Shown here: one piece after another, positions 27,103-37,948 of the stretch
Layout of the letters: each line of letters opens with the position of its first letter
Position numbering within the stretch: the first letter of the stretch is position 1
Source: Amycolatopsis lurida
GTDB lineage: Bacteria > Actinomycetota > Actinomycetes > Mycobacteriales > Pseudonocardiaceae
Assembly: GCF_900105055.1 (NCBI RefSeq)
Contig: NZ_FNTA01000004.1
Coordinates: 5,301,501-5,365,500 of the forward strand
Direction: 5' to 3'
Length of the DNA: 64,000 bases
Program-made: the position numbers and the translations under genes
The notes under the pieces: model-generated
The model's database searches: none
Seen by the model: only the letters and a program-made list of their open reading frames with translations
Told to the model about the DNA's origin: nothing

Positions 27103-27902
27103 CCGACCTGGCTCAGGTACCGCTTCGCCGACCGCTGGACCGCCTCGTGCCCATCGGTGCGGATGATCGCGTCCCACCAGGCGCCGTAGATCGCCTCGAA
27201 TTCGTACGGGTCGAGCATCTCGGCGGCGCGGCGGACGACCTCGGGACGTTCCGGGATCAGATTCGGGTAGCTGTACATCATGCCGACGAAGCGGCGGTCG
27301 GGGATGACCTGCAGGATGTCGCCCGAGAGCACCGCGCCGCGGCCGTTCTCCCCGCCCGGCCAGTGCAGCACGGTCCCGCCGGCGAAATGCACGCCGAGGT
27401 TGATCAGTCGCAGGTCGGGGGCGACGTCGAGGGTCGCGCCGCTCCACAGCTTGATCGCCGGATCCGGCCTCCCGATCCACTGCCGGTCGCCCTCGTGCAG
27501 GTAGACGGGCACGTCGAAGGCGTGGGCCCACTCGACCATGGTGGTGTAGTAGTGCGGGTGGCTGATCGCGATGCCGGTGATCCCGCCGAGTTCGCGGACC
27601 TTCGCGACCAGATCGTCGTCGATAAAGCCCGCGCAGTCCCACAGGAAGTTGCCGGATTCGGCCTTGACCAGCAGGGCACGCTCGCCGATGGCGAAGTTGG
27701 GAGTGGATCCGACCCCGATGAGGCCGGGTCCCTGCTCCTCGATACGAGCCGTGTACGTCCCGCTCGCGCGGACGGTGTTCAGATCGGTCCATCGTTGCCC
27801 GGCCCGCGGGACGTACTGACGTTCGTCCTCGCAGATCGGGCAGTCGGACCTGGGTTCCGCGTACTGCATGCCGCAGGCGACGCAGATCGGTAGCTCGCTC
27901 AT
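27099..27902 (-). CDS. MBL-fold metallo-hydrolase with N-terminal zinc ribbon
   Basis: The 267-residue product starts with a rubredoxin-like knuckle (CVACGMQ and CPICED, residues 7-24), then a degenerate metallo-beta-lactamase fold: SHPHYYTTMVEW (about 114, HxH but without the usual DH pair), a histidine in LGVHFAGGTVLHW (about 176) and GDILQVIPDRR (about 200). The second HxxDH motif is replaced by HPHYYTT, so metal binding may be altered or by one site. Function unknown. It is convergent with the Lrp gene and overlaps its stop, and no partner gene is close. Confidence 0.75.
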   Translation of the reverse strand: MSELPICVACGMQYAEPRSDCPICEDERQYVPRAGQRWTDLNTVRASGTYTARIEEQGPGLIGVGSTPNFAIGERALLVKAESGNFLWDCAGFIDDDLVAKVRELGGITGIAISHPHYYTTMVEWAHAFDVPVYLHEGDRQWIGRPDPAIKLWSGATLDVAPDLRLINLGVHFAGGTVLHWPGGENGRGAVLSGDILQVIPDRRFVGMMYSYPNLIPERPEVVRRAAEMLDPYEFEAIYGAWWDAIIRTDGHEAVQRSAKRYLSQVG

Positions 27903-28097
27903 CGTTCCCTCCAGAATTCTCCGGAGGTCACGCTAACGGCTCGTATGCGCGCCCGGCCATATCGGGCCGGGCACACAGTGTTCCTTCTCGCGCGCGGACG
28001 AAAATTCGCCGAAGAGGCGCCGGTTCGCAGTCAACTCACGCTGCGTGCGGAGGGCGCCCCTTCATCGACTCGGCCGCGAAGCGGTGCGCGGAGTGGC

Positions 28098-28589
28098 TCA
28101 CTTGCCGGTGTACGGCACGGCCTTGACGAGCGTCACCTTCTGGATGCTGCCGTTGGGCAGCTCGTACTCGCGGGTCTCGCCCTCTTTGGCGCCGAGCAGC
28201 GCCTTGCCGAGCGGGGACTCCGGCGAGTAGACGTCCAGGTCGCCCTCGGTGCCCTCTTCACGGGTCGCCAAGAGGAAGTTCTCGTCTTCGTCGTCACCGT
28301 CGTAACGCACGGTGAGGACCTTGCCCGGTCCCGCGCTGCCGTCGTTGGCGGGCGGCTCGCCCACCTTGGCCGAGCGGAGGAGCTCCTGGAGGTGGCGGAT
28401 GCGGGCCTCGTGCTGGCCCTGCTCTTCGCGGGCGGCGTGGTAACCGCCGTTCTCCTTGAGGTCGCCCTCTTCCCGGCTGTCGTTGATCTTCGCAGCGATG
28501 ACCGGGCGGAGCTCGATGTAGTGGTCGAGTTCCTGCTTGAGCCTGTCGTAGGCATCCTGGGTCAGCCAGGTCACCTTTGTGTCGCTCAC
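28098..28589 (-). CDS. greA: transcription elongation factor GreA
   Basis: GTG 28589 is chosen: AGGAG sits 9 bases upstream, whereas the ATG at 28598 directly touches AGGAG with no spacing. The product is 163 residues. The N-terminal coiled coil carries the tip motif [18 protein letters not shown] (about residues 41-58), with the acidic pair that completes the RNA polymerase active site for cleavage of backtracked RNA. The C-terminal FKBP-like domain includes [14 protein letters not shown]. greA is next to DUF4307 and mca, as in mycobacteria. A minus-strand terminator separates it from the upstream DUF4307 gene. Confidence 0.93.
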   Translation of the reverse strand: MSDTKVTWLTQDAYDRLKQELDHYIELRPVIAAKINDSREEGDLKENGGYHAAREEQGQHEARIRHLQELLRSAKVGEPPANDGSAGPGKVLTVRYDGDDEDENFLLATREEGTEGDLDVYSPESPLGKALLGAKEGETREYELPNGSIQKVTLVKAVPYTGK

Positions 28590-28673
28590 GGTCACCATCT
28601 CCTAGTAGGGCCTGCCAGGCTTGGGTGTACAAGCCGGCCACCGGGCCGGCATGGCGCGCCGGCCTGGCTGAGA

Positions 28674-28705
28674 TAAAGGAAAAACACGGCCCGTCTTGGG
28701 CCGTG
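28674..28705 (-). terminator. minus-strand terminator between DUF4307 gene and greA
   Basis: CACGGCCC (28685-28692 on the plus strand) pairs with GGGCCGTG (28698-28705). Read on the minus strand, the stem is followed by GTTTTTCC, a good rho-independent terminator for the DUF4307 gene, leaving greA its own promoter. Confidence 0.8.
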
Positions 28706-28797
28706 CCGGTAGATCAGAGTAACACGGCGCGAGGCATCGCCGCCGGTGGAATTCGGTCGCGCCTCGGCGTTGGGCGCCCGTTTCACCCCGTTGGCCG

Positions 28798-29253
28798 CTA
28801 TGGCCTTGACAGGTACCGTGGTACGTCGTACGAGCACCCGAAGATATCAGCCGTGACCGGCCTTCCGATGCTCTTGATGGTGGTTGTCACCCTGCTGTTC
28901 TTCGAACCAGGCTGAATCAGGACTTCTTTACGGCCGCTCTCCGCGCCCGCCTTGTCACGGACCCGGACGACACAAACGCCCGGACGGTTCACATCGTCCC
29001 TGGTCACGTTGATGGTGATCTCCATCGCGTCGCCCGGCTTCTCGTCGAACGAGACGCGTTCGCCCTCGATGGGCGCGCTGCCGAAGTTCGTGTACGCGAC
29101 ATAGGCGATTCCGCCGCTGACCAGCAGCGCGACCACACCGAACACCAGGCGCCGCCAGCGGGCGGGCTTGGCGGCGCGGGTCTTGCCGTAGCGGTCCTCG
29201 GGCACGTCCGTCCGGGTGCTTTCCGCGCTGGGAGCGTCCTGTCCCGTGCTCAA
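28798..29253 (-). CDS. DUF4307 membrane protein (Rv1081c homologue)
   Basis: The 151-residue product uses TTG 29253, which has GGGAGG 6 bases upstream; GTG 29205 is the alternative. It has the motif [10 protein letters not shown] before one membrane helix (about residues 35-55) and then a beta-rich outer domain with [16 protein letters not shown] and a conserved [10 protein letters not shown] end. This is the DUF4307 family, found next to mca and greA in many actinobacteria. It is divergent from mca, 145 bases away. No biochemical role is known. Confidence 0.85.
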   Translation of the reverse strand: MSTGQDAPSAESTRTDVPEDRYGKTRAAKPARWRRLVFGVVALLVSGGIAYVAYTNFGSAPIEGERVSFDEKPGDAMEITINVTRDDVNRPGVCVVRVRDKAGAESGRKEVLIQPGSKNSRVTTTIKSIGRPVTADIFGCSYDVPRYLSRP

Positions 29254-29398
29254 CCCGGGCCTCCCGGTAGGTCTCGTCGTGCTCGCAGGGACAATGGAGT
29301 CGTATGCGAGTGGTTCCCCTCGAGTATCCGCGCCCGGCCGGGCGGGCCGTCAGGCAGGGTCGCAGGGGAATAGGGAACGAGAAGGGGACGTTCGGAGC

Positions 29399-30295
29399 AT
29401 GGTGGCAGCCAATGAACCGCCGAAGTCACGCCTCCGCCTGATGGCGGTGCACGCGCACCCCGACGACGAGTCGAGCAAGGGTGCCGCCACGATGGCCAGG
29501 TACGCCGCCGAAGGGCACGAGGTCATGGTCGTGACCTGTACCGGCGGCGAAGCGGGCAGTGTGCTGAACCCGGCCATGGACCGTCCCGAGGTAGTGGCCA
29601 ACATGACCGAGATCCGCCGGGAGGAGATGGCCCGCGCGGCCAAGATCCTCGGCGTGAGCCACGCCTGGCTGGGGTTCATCGACTCGGGCCTGCCCGAGGG
29701 CGACCCGCTGCCCCCGGTCCCGGAGGGCTCGTTCGCGGTCATCCCGCTCGAAGAGTCCACCGGTGCGCTGGTGAAGGTCATCCGCGAGTTCCGCCCGCAC
29801 GTGATCGTCACCTACGACGAGAACGGCGGATACCCGCACCCCGACCACATCCGCACGCACGAGATCTCGGTCGCGGCCTTCGACGCCGCCGGCGAGAAGG
29901 AGCGCTACCCGGACGCGGGCGAGCCGTGGCAGCCGATGAAGCTGTATTACGTGCACGGGTTCTCGCGCGCCAGGATGACGGTGTTCCACGAGGCCCTGCT
30001 CGCGCGCGGCCTGGAGTCGCCGTACGAGGAGTGGCTCAAGTCGTGGGACCCGGAGAAGGCCGACGTCATGGAGCGGGTGACCACCCGCGTCGAATGCGGC
30101 GACTACTTCGAGCAGCGTGACGAGGCCCTCAAGGCGCACGCCACCCAGATCGACCCGAACAGCCGCTGGTTCGCCGTCCCGCGCGACCTGCAGCGCGAGG
30201 TCTGGCCGACCGAGGAATACGAGCTGGTCCGCTCACTGGTGGACAGCACCCTGCCGGAGGACGATCTGTTCGCCGGCTTGAAGGAGGGCCAATGA
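29399..30295 (+). CDS. mca: mycothiol S-conjugate amidase
   Basis: ATG 29399 gives 298 residues and matches the start of known Mca proteins. Zinc ligands are visible: [11 protein letters not shown] (about 17-27, HPDD) and the second His in [13 protein letters not shown] (about 142). The motifs [14 protein letters not shown] and HATQIDPNS, conserved in Mca and MshB, are present. Mca splits the amide bond of mycothiol-toxin conjugates, leaving a mercapturate for export and recycling GlcN-Ins. A signature gene of mycothiol-making actinobacteria. It overlaps the following small membrane-protein gene by ATGA. Confidence 0.92.
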   Translation: MVAANEPPKSRLRLMAVHAHPDDESSKGAATMARYAAEGHEVMVVTCTGGEAGSVLNPAMDRPEVVANMTEIRREEMARAAKILGVSHAWLGFIDSGLPEGDPLPPVPEGSFAVIPLEESTGALVKVIREFRPHVIVTYDENGGYPHPDHIRTHEISVAAFDAAGEKERYPDAGEPWQPMKLYYVHGFSRARMTVFHEALLARGLESPYEEWLKSWDPEKADVMERVTTRVECGDYFEQRDEALKAHATQIDPNSRWFAVPRDLQREVWPTEEYELVRSLVDSTLPEDDLFAGLKEGQ

Positions 30296-30618
30296 GTTTC
30301 GTGGTGCCGGCGTTCGCCGTCGTCCCGGTGACGGTGTCGTCGCAGTTCCTGGCGCAGCAGCCCGGAAACGGCGACAACGGCGGCCAAGGTGAGGACTTCG
30401 GCAAGTCTTCGCCGGTGGGTTTCCTGATCCTGATCCTGTTCCTGATCGCCGTCGCGCTGCTGGTGCGGTCGATGACCAAGCACCTGAAGCGGCTGCCGGA
30501 GAGCTTCGACGAGCCCGCCGCTTCTGCGGAAGCGCCTGCCGAGGAGGCTCCCGAAGCCCCGAAGGCCGAGAGCGAGCCGGTCGCGAAGACGGAGAAACCG
30601 AGCGCCAAGTCCGACTGA
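30292..30618 (+). CDS. small membrane protein coupled to mca (Rv1083-like)
   Basis: The 108-residue product starts at ATG 30292 inside the mca stop (ATGA), so the two are translationally coupled. It has a cleavable or first helix (residues 3-22), an Asn/Gly/Gln-rich link, a clear membrane helix ([19 protein letters not shown], about 40-58) followed by [14 protein letters not shown], and an acidic Ala/Glu/Pro tail of 40 residues. The KHLKRLP motif after the helix is the part that recurs in mycobacterial neighbours of mca. Function unknown; a role linked to conjugate export is speculative. Confidence 0.75.
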   Translation: MSFVVPAFAVVPVTVSSQFLAQQPGNGDNGGQGEDFGKSSPVGFLILILFLIAVALLVRSMTKHLKRLPESFDEPAASAEAPAEEAPEAPKAESEPVAKTEKPSAKSD

Positions 30619-30620
30619 CG

Positions 30621-30666
30621 CTCGTGAGTGGTAAGGACGGTTAGAACCGTCCTTACCACTCACGAG
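30621..30666. terminator. 22-bp perfect bidirectional hairpin
   Basis: The arms 30621-30642 and 30645-30666 are exact reverse complements with only two unpaired bases between them. It lies three bases after the small membrane gene and 11 bases before the end of pnkp, so it can terminate both convergent transcripts. Confidence 0.85.
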
Positions 30667-30676
30667 CCGAAGCGCG

Positions 30677-33169
30677 TCAGAGGCGCGGGTCGACCGGATC
30701 CGACTCCAGCGCCAGTACGGCGAACACGCATTCGTGCACCCGCCACAGCGGTTCCCCGCGCGCCAGCCGCTCCAGCGCCTCCAGCCCCAGCGCGTACTCG
30801 CGCAGCGCCAGTGCCCGCTTCCTGTTGAGACCCCGCTTGCGAAGGCGCGAGAGGTTTTCCGGCAGCGTGTAGTCGGGCCCGTAGATGATCCGCAGGTACT
30901 CCCGCCCGCGCACCTTCACCCCTGGCTGCACCAGCCCGCGTGCGCCCCGCGTCAGGTTCGCCGCCGGTTTGACGACCATGCCCTCGCCGCCCGCGCCGGT
31001 CAGCTCCAGCCACCAGTCGACGCCGCGCGCCACCGACGCCGGGTCGGTGGTGTCCACGGCCAGTGTCCGTGTGCGGGTGAAGAGGTCACCGGTGAGCCGG
31101 TCCAGCAGCGAAAGGTGCCATTCGTGCGGCCGGTCGTGGTACGCGTGTCCCTCCGACGCCAGGATCTGGAACGGCGCCAGCCGGACGCCGTCGAGGCCGT
31201 CGGTCGGCCAGCAGTAACGCCGGTACGCCTGCCGATACGCGTCCACAGTGGACTCACGAACCCTGGTCCGCTCCACCAGTTCCGACACGTCGACCCCGCG
31301 AGCGGCGGCCGCGTCCAGTGCGGCGACGGCGGCGGGCAGCACGGCTTGGGCCGCCGCGCCCACGGCCGCGTACTGCCCCGAGATCAGCGATCCCGCTTTC
31401 GCGCTCCACGGCAGCAACTCGGTGTCGAGCAACAGCCAGCCCGTGTCCAGTTCCTCGAACAGTTCCGACGCCGCTTCCCGCACCCCGGCGATCAGCCGCG
31501 CGTTCTCCTCCGGGGTGAAGAACGGCCGCCCGGTGCGGGTGAACACCGCGCCCGGCCCCTGGATCCCGAATCGTGCGGGGGCCACGGCGTCGTCACGGCA
31601 CACGAGCACGACGGCACGCGAGCCCATGTGCTTTTCTTCGCACAGGACGTGGTCGACACCCGCGGCGCGGAACTCGGCGAAAGCCTCCTCGGGATGTTCG
31701 AGGTAGCCGTCCGCCTCGGACGTCGAACACGGCGCCATGGTCGGCGGCAGGTACGGCAGCCAGCGCGGGTCGACGGCGAAGCGGCTCATCACCTCGAGCG
31801 CCGCCGCCGACTGTTCGGCGGAGACGCCGACCCGGCCGTGGTGCCGCGTCTCGACGATCCGCTTGCCGGTGACGTCGCCGAGCTCCAGCACCGCGGGCTC
31901 GCGTCCGCCCAGCGGCCGCGCCGGTTCGAGCGGGCGTGAAGGCTCGTACCAGACCTTCTTCGCCTTCACCGAGACGACTTCCCGCTCCGGGTAACGCAAA
32001 GCGGTCAGCTTGCCGCCGAAGACACAGCCCGTGTCGAGACACATGGTCCCGTTGATCCACTCCGGTTCCAGCGTCGGCGTGTGTCCATAGAGGACCATCG
32101 CCTTGCCGCGGTAGTCGCGTGCCCACGGCAGCCGCACCGGCAAGCCGTATTCGTCGGTCTCGCCGGTGGTGTCGCCGTACAGCGCGGTGCTGCGCACCCG
32201 GCCGGACGCGCGCCCGTGGAACTTCTCGGGCAGGCCGGCGTGCGCGACGACGAGCTTGCCGCCATCCAGGACGTAGTGCGCGATGAGCCCTTCGCAGAAG
32301 GCGTGCGCCTTGGCACGGAAGTCCTCGTCCTGCGCGGAAAGCTGTTCCAGCGACTCCGCGAGACCGTGCGTCGTCTTGACGTTGCGCCCGTTCAGCGCGC
32401 GGACCAGTTTCTGCTCGTGGTTCCCGCAGACGACCAGCGCGCTGCCCGCCTCGGCCATCGCCATCACGCGGCGCAGCACGCCGGGTGTGTCGGGGCCGCG
32501 GTCGACGAGGTCGCCGACGAACACCGCGGTCCGGCCCTCCGGGTGCACGCCGTCGACGTAACCCAGTTCGGTGAGCAGTTCGTCCAGTTCCTCCCGGCAG
32601 CCGTGGACGTCGCCGATCACGTCGAACGGCCCGGTCAGGTCGCGCCGGTCGTTGCGCAGCGGCTCGACGACGATCTCCGCTTCGGCGACCTCGGCGTCGC
32701 TCCGCAACACGTGCACGCGACGGAAACCCTCGCGCTCCAACGACTTCAGCGAACGGTGGAGTTCGCCGCGCTGCCGCCGGACGACGTGCTCGCCGAAGTC
32801 GCGGTCGGGCCTGGCCTCGTTGCGTTCGTGACAGACCTTCACGGGCAGATCGAGCACGATCGCCGTCGGGAGGACGTCGTGTTCCTTCGCCAGCTTCAGC
32901 AGGCTCGCCCGCGACGCGCGCTGGACGTTCGTCGCGTCGATCACCGTGATCCGGCCCGCTTCGAGCCGCTTCGCCGCGACGTAATGGAGCACGTCGAAAG
33001 CGGCGGCCGACGCGCTCTGGTCGTTCTCGTCGTCGGCCACCAGGCCGCGGAAGTAGTCGCTGGACAGTACTTGGGTGGGCGCGAAATGCGTCCGCGCGAA
33101 GGTCGACTTGCCGGAGCCGGAGGCCCCGACGAGCACGACGAGGGACATGTCGGGAATGGTCAGTTTCAT
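30677..33169 (-). CDS. pnkp: polynucleotide kinase-phosphatase-ligase of bacterial RNA repair
   Basis: ATG 33169 with AAAGGAGG upstream gives 830 residues. Three modules are in the canonical order: a P-loop kinase (VGASGSGKSTF, about residue 14), a calcineurin-like phosphatase (GDVHGCREEL, about 180; FVGDLVDRGPDTP; VCGNHEQKL) and a nucleotidyltransferase with the AMP-accepting lysine in CEEKHMGSR (about 512). Bacterial Pnkp heals 5'-OH and 2',3'-phosphate ends and, with Hen1, seals and methylates RNA cut by ribotoxins. Its start overlaps the hen1 stop (ATGA), confirming the operon. No separate Rnl ligase gene is present, as expected for this clade. Confidence 0.95.
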   Translation of the reverse strand: MKLTIPDMSLVVLVGASGSGKSTFARTHFAPTQVLSSDYFRGLVADDENDQSASAAAFDVLHYVAAKRLEAGRITVIDATNVQRASRASLLKLAKEHDVLPTAIVLDLPVKVCHERNEARPDRDFGEHVVRRQRGELHRSLKSLEREGFRRVHVLRSDAEVAEAEIVVEPLRNDRRDLTGPFDVIGDVHGCREELDELLTELGYVDGVHPEGRTAVFVGDLVDRGPDTPGVLRRVMAMAEAGSALVVCGNHEQKLVRALNGRNVKTTHGLAESLEQLSAQDEDFRAKAHAFCEGLIAHYVLDGGKLVVAHAGLPEKFHGRASGRVRSTALYGDTTGETDEYGLPVRLPWARDYRGKAMVLYGHTPTLEPEWINGTMCLDTGCVFGGKLTALRYPEREVVSVKAKKVWYEPSRPLEPARPLGGREPAVLELGDVTGKRIVETRHHGRVGVSAEQSAAALEVMSRFAVDPRWLPYLPPTMAPCSTSEADGYLEHPEEAFAEFRAAGVDHVLCEEKHMGSRAVVLVCRDDAVAPARFGIQGPGAVFTRTGRPFFTPEENARLIAGVREAASELFEELDTGWLLLDTELLPWSAKAGSLISGQYAAVGAAAQAVLPAAVAALDAAAARGVDVSELVERTRVRESTVDAYRQAYRRYCWPTDGLDGVRLAPFQILASEGHAYHDRPHEWHLSLLDRLTGDLFTRTRTLAVDTTDPASVARGVDWWLELTGAGGEGMVVKPAANLTRGARGLVQPGVKVRGREYLRIIYGPDYTLPENLSRLRKRGLNRKRALALREYALGLEALERLARGEPLWRVHECVFAVLALESDPVDPRL

Positions 33170-34521
33170 GCCACGGCCTCCTTTCGAGACGTGAAGACCG
33201 CCATTTGGGTCGGCGGTCCTGATTCCTGGGACTCCTGTCCCACCGGCAGGTGGCGGACGTCGTAGCCCTGTCGTGCCGCGACGCCGTCGGCCCACGAGCG
33301 GAACTGCTCGCGGGTCCACTCGAAACGGTGGTCCGCGTGCCGGAACCGGCCTTCTTCGAGGAATTCGAAGTGCCGGTTGTACTCGGCGTTCGGTGTCGTG
33401 ACGAGCACGGTCCGCGGCGCGGCGACCCCGAACACGGCGTGCTCCAGCGCGGGCAGGCGCTCCTCGTCGACGTGCTCGATCACCTCCATCAGCACGGCCG
33501 CGTCGTATCCGGCCAGCGACGGATCCGCATAGGTCAGTGCGGACTGCTTCAGGGTGATCCGTGTCTTGTCCTTCAGCCGCTTTTCGGCGATGTCGAGCGC
33601 GCTCGCGGAGACGTCGACACCGACGATCTCGGTGAACGAGGGCTCCTTCTGGAGCACGCGCAGCAGCGCGCCACCGCCGCAACCGAGGTCGAGAACGCGC
33701 CGTGCACCCGCCGCCCGGAGCGCCGCGAGCACGCTGCCCTGACGCTGGACGGCCAGCGGTTCGGGCCGGTCCGGCAGCTCGGTGACCCGGGCTTCGGCCT
33801 CGGCGGGCACGTCGTCCGCTTCCGCCAGCCGGGCGAGCGCGTACGAGACGATCGGACGGCGTCGTTCGAGATACCGGTTGGTGATCAGGTCGCGTTCCGG
33901 ATGCTCCGCGAGCCAGCCCTCACCGGCGCGCAGCAACTTGTCGGCCTCGTCCTGTCCGATCCAGTAGTGCTTGTCGCCGTCGAGAGCGGGCAGCAGGACG
34001 TACAAGTGCCGCAACGCGTCGACGACCCGCTGGGTCCCGGTCAGCCGGAGATCGACATAGCGGGAATCACCCCAATGCGGGAACTCGGGGTCGAGCGAGA
34101 TCGCCTTCGCTTCGACGTGCCAGCCGAGCGGCTCGAACAGCTTGTGGACGACCTCCGCGCCGCCGCGCGCGGTCAGCGACGGGACGCGGATCTCCAGCGG
34201 GAACGGCTCGTCGACCAGCTCCGGCCGGTTCGCGCACCGGCCGGACAGCGCCGTGGTGAAGACCGCCCGCAGCGCCACCGCCAGATACGAGCCGCCCGCG
34301 TACGGCCGGTCGTTGACGTACTGGGTCAGCGACGTGCCACCGCCGCGCACGAGCTCGACCGGGTCGAGCTCGACCAGCAGTGCGACGGCGCAGCGTTCGT
34401 CGGACGCCTCGGGGTAGAAGACGTGCGCCGTCCCGGCCGAGAGCGTGAAGGATTGCGCCTTCTCCGGATGCTTGTGCAGGAGAAAGCCCAGGTCGGTGGC
34501 GGGGTTCCGGGTGGTCGTCAT
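33166..34521 (-). CDS. hen1: 3'-terminal RNA ribose 2'-O-methyltransferase Hen1
   Basis: The 451-residue product has an N-terminal domain (about 1-240) that activates Pnkp in other species, and a C-terminal SAM methyltransferase. The SAM loop is [15 protein letters not shown] (about 275) and the Hen1-specific metal site is [22 protein letters not shown] in parts: EVIEH and LEHAVFG, giving the Glu, Glu, His, His ligands (about 345-362). Hen1 methylates the 2'-OH at the repaired junction so the same ribotoxin cannot cut again. ATG 34521 has no strong ribosome site, so translation may be leaderless. Divergent from the YyaL-type gene. Confidence 0.95.
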   Translation of the reverse strand: MTTTRNPATDLGFLLHKHPEKAQSFTLSAGTAHVFYPEASDERCAVALLVELDPVELVRGGGTSLTQYVNDRPYAGGSYLAVALRAVFTTALSGRCANRPELVDEPFPLEIRVPSLTARGGAEVVHKLFEPLGWHVEAKAISLDPEFPHWGDSRYVDLRLTGTQRVVDALRHLYVLLPALDGDKHYWIGQDEADKLLRAGEGWLAEHPERDLITNRYLERRRPIVSYALARLAEADDVPAEAEARVTELPDRPEPLAVQRQGSVLAALRAAGARRVLDLGCGGGALLRVLQKEPSFTEIVGVDVSASALDIAEKRLKDKTRITLKQSALTYADPSLAGYDAAVLMEVIEHVDEERLPALEHAVFGVAAPRTVLVTTPNAEYNRHFEFLEEGRFRHADHRFEWTREQFRSWADGVAARQGYDVRHLPVGQESQESGPPTQMAVFTSRKEAVA

Positions 34522-34596
34522 GGTCAAGAGCACCGGATGAGTGTCGCGCAGACGGCCGTTCTGCGCGCCCGCTTTTCCGCGTGCGACCCTGGTGAC

Positions 34597-36595
<1,999 letters not shown>

Positions 36596-36615
<20 letters not shown>

Positions 36616-37138
36616 GGGCGAAGGCGCCGCCGCCGGTCTGCGGTGCGCCGACCGGCTTCACCGCGACCTGCGGCTTCGACTTGGCCGGAGCGGGCTTGGC
36701 CTTCGCCGGCGTGGCCGGAGCGGGCTTGCTCTTCGTCGGCGTGGCCGGTTTGGTGCTGGTCGTCGGCTTGGGTGTGGTACTGCCCGGCGGCGTGCCGATC
36801 ACGGTGAAGGTGAGCGTCTCCCCCTTCCTGCCGTCGTTGCAGGTGAAGTTCGCCGTGTACTTGCCAGGTGTCGTCACCGCTTTGCCGTAGCCACGGTGCC
36901 CACCCCACATTCCCGCGGCCTTCCAGTCGATCGGCGCGGCGAAACCGGCCGAGGTGGCCGGAGTCGCCGGCGTGCAGCCGCCCTGAGCGGCCTTCGTCTC
37001 GATAGCCAGGTCTCCGCCGGGCTCGACCTCCACCGGCCAGATACCCCAGAAGACTTCGGTGGCCGCCGTCGCCGGGGCGACCAGGGCGAGCTGGGTGGCG
37101 CCGAGCAGAAGCGCGCCGATCATGGCTTTCTTGAACAT
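36596..37138 (-). CDS. small secreted protein with Lys/Pro/Ala repeat tail
   Basis: ATG 37138 has GGAAGGAA 6 bases upstream, giving 180 residues. A signal peptide (residues 1-26, ending PATAA) precedes an Ig-like domain of about 85 residues with two cysteines (QGGCTP and [10 protein letters not shown]) that probably pair. The remaining half is a Thr/Pro/Lys/Ala linker ([19 protein letters not shown]) ending in [12 protein letters not shown], with no membrane anchor or sorting motif. Similar actinobacterial proteins are wall-associated. Function unknown. Confidence 0.7.
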
Positions 37139-37288
37139 TTCCGTTCCTTCCCCATCTGTCTTGCTGGGAGTACGCGTGCGCTGGTCTTTCGGTTGCCCTG
37201 GGGTTCGCCGGGGGAGAACAAGCCTGACTCTTGCGTGAAACGCGCGTAGCTTCGGTAGCGTTGTAATCATGTAATCGCGGAGGCGAGC

Positions 37289-37879
37289 ATGCACACCTAC
37301 TTCAGGACGGCGAGGCAGATGGGACGTGGAGGCTGGAAGGGCCGGGGCGGCCGGCAGCAGGCGGACATCCCGTCGGGGGACGACGCGGCCGCGTGGTTCG
37401 GCGGACGGCTTCCGGAGGGCTGGTTCACCGGAGATCCCGAGGTCACGGTGGACCGCGAAGAGATCGTGATCATCGGCGAGCTCCAGCCGCTCACCGGTGA
37501 GTACGCCGACGACGCCGCCCGTGCGGCGGCCGAAGACGGCCGGATCAGCCGGTTCCGTGAGGAGACCCGCGACGAGCGGATCGAGATCGCACGCCAGGCC
37601 GAGCACCGGTATCAGCGCAAGGTCGCCTGGGGCGCGAGCCTCGGCGGCACCAGGCACCTGTTCACCACGCATTCGGCGCCGGTCATGACCAGGCTGCGGC
37701 AGCCGGAACGCCTGGTCCTCGACACCCTCGTCGACGCCGGCGTCGCGCGGTCGCGGTCGGAGGCGCTCGCCTGGGCGGTCCGGCTGGTCGGGGAACACGC
37801 GGACGCCTGGCTCGCCGAGCTCCGGGAGGCGATGACCAAGGTGGACGATCTCCGCTCACAGGGACCGGACCTTTCCTGA
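37289..37879 (+). CDS. conserved actinobacterial protein with RHH-like C-terminus
   Basis: The 196-residue product starts at ATG 37289 with GAGGCGAG before it. The N-terminus is basic and glycine-rich (GRGGWKGRGGRQQ); residues 35-100 form an acidic alpha/beta region (GGRLPEGWFTGDPEVTVDREEIVIIGEL). The C-terminal part (RLVLDTLVDAGVARSRSEALAWAVRLV) has the helix-helix pattern seen in small DNA-binding antitoxin-like domains. I have seen this architecture widely in actinobacteria but no function is known to me. It is a single gene between two unrelated secreted-protein genes. Confidence 0.6.
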   Translation: MHTYFRTARQMGRGGWKGRGGRQQADIPSGDDAAAWFGGRLPEGWFTGDPEVTVDREEIVIIGELQPLTGEYADDAARAAAEDGRISRFREETRDERIEIARQAEHRYQRKVAWGASLGGTRHLFTTHSAPVMTRLRQPERLVLDTLVDAGVARSRSEALAWAVRLVGEHADAWLAELREAMTKVDDLRSQGPDLS

Positions 37880-37948
37880 GGCCGGGGTTCGCCCTTAGAG
37901 TCGGGATTCCGCCGTCTTCACCGAAGTCCTCTTGCGAAAGAAGGCGTC

